Below, in pieces: positions 61,813-64,000 of a stretch of 64,000 nucleotides of DNA. The stretch's first letter is position 1. Every line of letters starts with the position of its first letter. The notes below the pieces were generated by a model. The model searched no databases and was not told the origin of the DNA. It was given only the letters and a program-made list of their open reading frames with translations. Where the stretch lies: contig MKSU01000014.1 in NCBI GenBank assembly GCA_001897375.1, positions 1-64,000 of the forward strand, given 5' to 3'. Source of the stretch: Sphingomonas sp. 67-36. GTDB lineage: Bacteria > Pseudomonadota > Alphaproteobacteria > Sphingomonadales > Sphingomonadaceae. Made by a program: the position numbers and the translations under genes.

Positions 61813-61848
61813 GGCGGCCCGGTGCGCGTGAGAGCGCTCCGGTCCGCC
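61813..61848 (+). terminator. Imperfect hairpin between atpE and atpF'
   Basis: GGCGGCCCGGTGCGC / GCGCTCCGGTCCGCC, 15 positions with 2 mismatches and a 6-base loop, no T-tract. Likely an RNA-processing or stabilising element rather than a full terminator. Confidence 0.55.
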
Positions 61849-61862
61849 GAGGCAGGACGAAC

Positions 61863-62357
61863 ATGCCACAGATATCCCAGCTCGCCGCCACTTATGCGTC
61901 GCAGATCTTCTGGCTGCTGCTGACGTTCGGCATCGTCTTCTTCATCGTGGGCCGCGGGATGCTGCCCAGGGTGCAGAAGACGATCGATTCGCGCGATCGG
62001 TCGATCGCCGACGATCTCGCCGCCGCCAGCCGCGCGCGCGACGAGGCCGACAAGGCGGAGGAAGCGTGGCGCCTGCGCGACCATGCCAACCGCGAGAAGG
62101 CGCAAGCGCTCGTCGCCGAGGCGCGCGCCCGCGCCGCCAAGGCGACCGAGGCGACGCTCCACGCCGCCAATGAGGAGCAGGCGGTGAAGATCGCCGCCGG
62201 CGAGGCGGAGGTCCGCGCGGCCACCAACCGCGCGCTGGACGAGATCGAGGCGGTGGCCGCCGAGGCCGCGCAGGACATCGTTGCCCGCGTTTCCGGCGCG
62301 AGCGTGACGGCGGACGAGGCGAGGGGGGCCGTGAAGGCGGCGATGGCGAATGGCTGA
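61863..62357 (+). CDS. ATP synthase subunit b' (AtpF')
   Basis: A 164-residue peripheral stalk subunit. One membrane helix (IFWLLLTFGIVFFIVGRGML) then a long Ala/Glu/Arg coiled coil (DEADKAEEAWRLRDHANREK). The presence of both b' and b is the alphaproteobacterial pattern. The end overlaps atpF by 8 bases. Confidence 0.93.
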   Translation: MPQISQLAATYASQIFWLLLTFGIVFFIVGRGMLPRVQKTIDSRDRSIADDLAAASRARDEADKAEEAWRLRDHANREKAQALVAEARARAAKATEATLHAANEEQAVKIAAGEAEVRAATNRALDEIEAVAAEAAQDIVARVSGASVTADEARGAVKAAMANG

Positions 62358-62901
62358 TCTGGTTCTTCTCTCCGCCGCCGCCGAGAGCGCGGAGCACGCC
62401 GTCGATCCGGCGCTGTTCGGCGTGCTGAACAGCACCGTCTGGGTGTCGATCGCGATGGCCGCGTTCCTCGCGATCGTGATCTGGAAGGGCGGCATCCGCG
62501 CCGTCACCGGGATGCTCGATCGCCAGATCGCCGACATCCGCAAGCAGCTCGACGACGCGAAGCAGCTTCGCGCCGAGGCGGAGGCGCTGCGCGACGAATA
62601 TACGCGCAAGATCGCCGATGCCGAAAAGAACGCCGCCGAAATGGCGACGCAGGCGGAGCATGAGGCCGAGGCGGTCGTCGCACAGGCCAAGCTCGACGCC
62701 GCCGAACTGGTGCAGCGCCGCGCCCGGATGGCGGAGGACAAGATCGCAGCCGCCGAGCGCGCCGCGATCGCCGAGGTCCGCGCCAGGACCGCCGACGCGG
62801 CGGCGAAAGCGGCGGCCGCGCTGATCGCCGAGCGGCACGGCAAGGATGCGGACAAGGCGTTGGTCGATCGCACCATCGCCGGGCTGAGCCGTCCGCACTG
62901 A
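62350..62901 (+). CDS. atpF: ATP synthase subunit b
   Basis: A 183-residue peripheral stalk subunit. Membrane helix at about 30-50 (VWVSIAMAAFLAIVIWKGGI), then a coiled coil (ADIRKQLDDAKQLRAEAEAL). The F1 genes are not here, as usual when Fo is a separate operon. Confidence 0.94.
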   Translation: MADLVLLSAAAESAEHAVDPALFGVLNSTVWVSIAMAAFLAIVIWKGGIRAVTGMLDRQIADIRKQLDDAKQLRAEAEALRDEYTRKIADAEKNAAEMATQAEHEAEAVVAQAKLDAAELVQRRARMAEDKIAAAERAAIAEVRARTADAAAKAAAALIAERHGKDADKALVDRTIAGLSRPH

Positions 62902-62924
62902 GCGTTCGCCCGAACGACTGACGC

Positions 62925-62959
62925 AAACGGGGCGGCCTGCGGGTCGCCCCGTTTCGTTT
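62925..62959 (+). terminator. atp operon intrinsic terminator
   Basis: AAACGGGGCG / CGCCCCGTTT, 10-bp perfect stem with a 10-base loop, tail CGTTTG. Confidence 0.8.
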
Positions 62960-63053
62960 GGAGCCGGGGGACGATGGGGTGCGCTTCTGTCAGGCCGGGT
63001 GAGTATCGCCGGCCCGTTGGCGCAATCCCGATCGTCTCGCTAAAACCGCGCCC

Positions 63054-63416
63054 ATGACCGATGCACGCGAATCGGGCCTTGCCCTTGATCCGAAATATGA
63101 CGCCAACGGGCTCGTCACGGCGGTCGTCACCGATCGCGTCGGTGGCGGGGTGCTGATGGTCGCGCATATGAATGCTGAGGCGCTGGCGGCGACGCTCGCC
63201 AGCGGCGAGGCGACTTTCTGGTCGCGCAGCCGGGGGCGGTTGTGGAAGAAGGGCGAGACATCCGGCAACGTGCTGCGCGTCGTGGAAGTCCGCGTCGATT
63301 GCGATCAGGATGCCTTGTGGCTGATCGCCGATCCCGCCGGCCCGGCGTGCCACACCGGCGCGCCGAGTTGCTTCTACCGTCGCATCGCCGATGGCCGGCT
63401 GGAGCGCGTCGATTGA
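63054..63416 (+). CDS. hisI: Phosphoribosyl-AMP cyclohydrolase
   Basis: A 120-residue histidine-pathway enzyme that opens the adenine ring of PR-AMP. Motifs: [40 protein letters not shown] and the zinc site [20 protein letters not shown] then TGAPSCFYR. No hisE domain. It ends in TTGA overlapped by the next gene. Confidence 0.95.
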   Translation: MTDARESGLALDPKYDANGLVTAVVTDRVGGGVLMVAHMNAEALAATLASGEATFWSRSRGRLWKKGETSGNVLRVVEVRVDCDQDALWLIADPAGPACHTGAPSCFYRRIADGRLERVD

Positions 63417-63916
63417 GGCGAGCGGCGCTCGTTCTGTCGCTGGGCATGTTGCTGGCCGGATGCGGGCGGGCGGCGCATGAGCCGGAGGCTGATCGCAACA
63501 GCGCCGGGGCGCAGCTTGAACGCGCCGCAATCACGGCGGGCGTGGTGGCCGACCCCGCGCAACTCGATCCGGTCGGCGCCTATGGCGCGGAGAACGACCG
63601 CGCGTGCATCGTCCGTGCCGGCAAGGGTTATCGCATCGGCGCGGGCGTGGATTACGGAGACGGGCACGGCTGCCTCGCGCGCGGCACGGCGAAGGGGACG
63701 GGAAAGCTCGCCGTCACGCTGGGCGGGGGATGCCATTTCGACGCGCGCTTCGACGGGCGCCGACTGATCTTCCCGCCGGTGCTGCCGGCGGAATGCGATC
63801 GTTTCTGCACCGGCCGGGCCTCGCTCACCGCGCTTTCGGTCGAAAGGCTGAGCGGCGCGGAGTCCGAGGCAGGGGCGCTGCGCGGGAGCGACGGGAAGCC
63901 GCTATGCGGCGAATGA
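63413..63916 (+). CDS. Lipoprotein, function unknown
   Basis: A 167-residue lipoprotein. The TTG start overlaps the hisI stop as TTGA. Signal [20 protein letters not shown] with lipobox LAGC. Six Cys residues remain in the mature part ([36 protein letters not shown]), suggesting disulfides. No family recognised. Confidence 0.72.
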   Translation: MRRAALVLSLGMLLAGCGRAAHEPEADRNSAGAQLERAAITAGVVADPAQLDPVGAYGAENDRACIVRAGKGYRIGAGVDYGDGHGCLARGTAKGTGKLAVTLGGGCHFDARFDGRRLIFPPVLPAECDRFCTGRASLTALSVERLSGAESEAGALRGSDGKPLCGE

Positions 63917-63923
63917 TCGCAAG

Positions 63924-63961
63924 TTGACGTTCACGTAAGGGTGAGTTAGCTTCTCCCCATG
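63924..63961 (+). promoter_or_regulatory. MerR/LiuR-type operator-promoter before the last gene
   Basis: TTGACGTTCACGTAAG (63924-63939), two ACGT blocks separated by TC, with -35 TTGACG inside. It resembles operators of MerR-family LiuR regulators of branched-chain acyl-CoA genes, by recollection. Confidence 0.35.
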
Positions 63962-64000
63962 TCGAGCGTCTCCGCCTACGCCCCGATACCGTCGCTGCCC
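63959..64000 (+). CDS. Start of a gene cut by the window end
   Basis: ATG at 63959 opens MSSVSAYAPIPSLP, truncated at the window edge. Too short to name; the upstream site suggests an acyl-CoA metabolism gene. Confidence 0.4.
   Translation, partial: MSSVSAYAPIPSLP

Noticed and set aside
61464-63530. A 688-codon open frame antisense to the atp operon
   Set aside because: Low-complexity Ala/Ser/Arg product mirroring the coiled-coil genes atpF' and atpF.

Overview
The window is a high-GC alphaproteobacterial chromosome segment, most likely from Sphingomonas or a close relative (Sphingomonadaceae). The inference rests on four observations. Gene order dut / coaBC / ubiB / ubiE / mutM / rpsT / dnaA is typical of alphaproteobacteria. 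The ATP synthase Fo cluster carries the duplicated b' subunit. Methionine synthase is split in two and sits behind a fused ArsR-methyltransferase regulator. Sphingan-type sugar-nucleotide genes and a carotenoid/lignostilbene-type oxygenase are present. No rRNA or species marker is present, so the genus is an inference.

Layout. 1-2.5 kb is an accessory scrap heap on the 3' side of a tRNA-Glu gene. It holds a frameshifted Hsp70 remnant, the first codons of an IS481-type transposase, a defective IS3-family element bounded by 29-bp inverted repeats, a small excisionase-like HTH gene and eleven perfect copies of an 8-bp repeat. From 2.6 kb on the sequence is ordinary chromosome: class II DAHP synthase, a catalytically atypical SDR, and a carotenoid oxygenase divergent from a TetR regulator (4-7 kb); the dTDP-rhamnose operon rfbCBDA (7-10.4 kb); a 2-hydroxyacid dehydrogenase, an M48 peptidase and cysS (10.4-13.8 kb); an OmpR/EnvZ-type two-component pair, rpsU, a membrane FKBP and a phosphatase (14-18 kb); wecB-wecC and galU plus a UDP-glucuronate epimerase-like gene (18-22.5 kb); a small abundant-looking membrane protein, moeB, dut, coaBC, ubiB, ubiE, mutM, rpsT and dnaA (22.7-32.3 kb); trpS, murJ, secB, a Tim44-domain protein, mltA, an Smr protein and a GGDEF-EAL protein (32-40.4 kb); dapE, gst, engB, yidC, yidD, rnpA and rpmH (40.4-45.3 kb); comM, an L,D-transpeptidase, an aldo-keto reductase and two small lipoproteins (45.4-50 kb); the methionine cycle block (50-55.7 kb); radC and ydbH-ynbE-ydbL (55.7-60.2 kb); the atpI-B-E-F'-F operon (60.4-62.9 kb); and hisI plus a lipoprotein (63-64 kb).

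How it works together. rfbCBDA, wecBC, galU and the epimerase supply dTDP-rhamnose, ManNAc/ManNAcA and UDP-glucose/uronate precursors for surface polysaccharide, but no glycosyltransferase is present here. dnaA and the rpmH-rnpA-yidD-yidC block, ancestrally origin-linked, lie within about 15 kb of each other, so the region may be near the replication origin. Many genes are chained by 4-base start/stop overlaps (ATGA, GTGA, TTGA).

The most interesting signals are regulatory rather than a new gene system. Terminator-like hairpins sit between promoter and start codon of several translation or replication genes (rpmH-rnpA, rpsT, dnaA, and possibly cysS). The rnpA frame has no ordinary start codon unless it begins upstream of rpmH and contains rpmH entirely. 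Two regulators (sahR-like and tetR) appear leaderless, and strong hairpins punctuate the atp operon. No CRISPR array, prophage, toxin or defence island was found.
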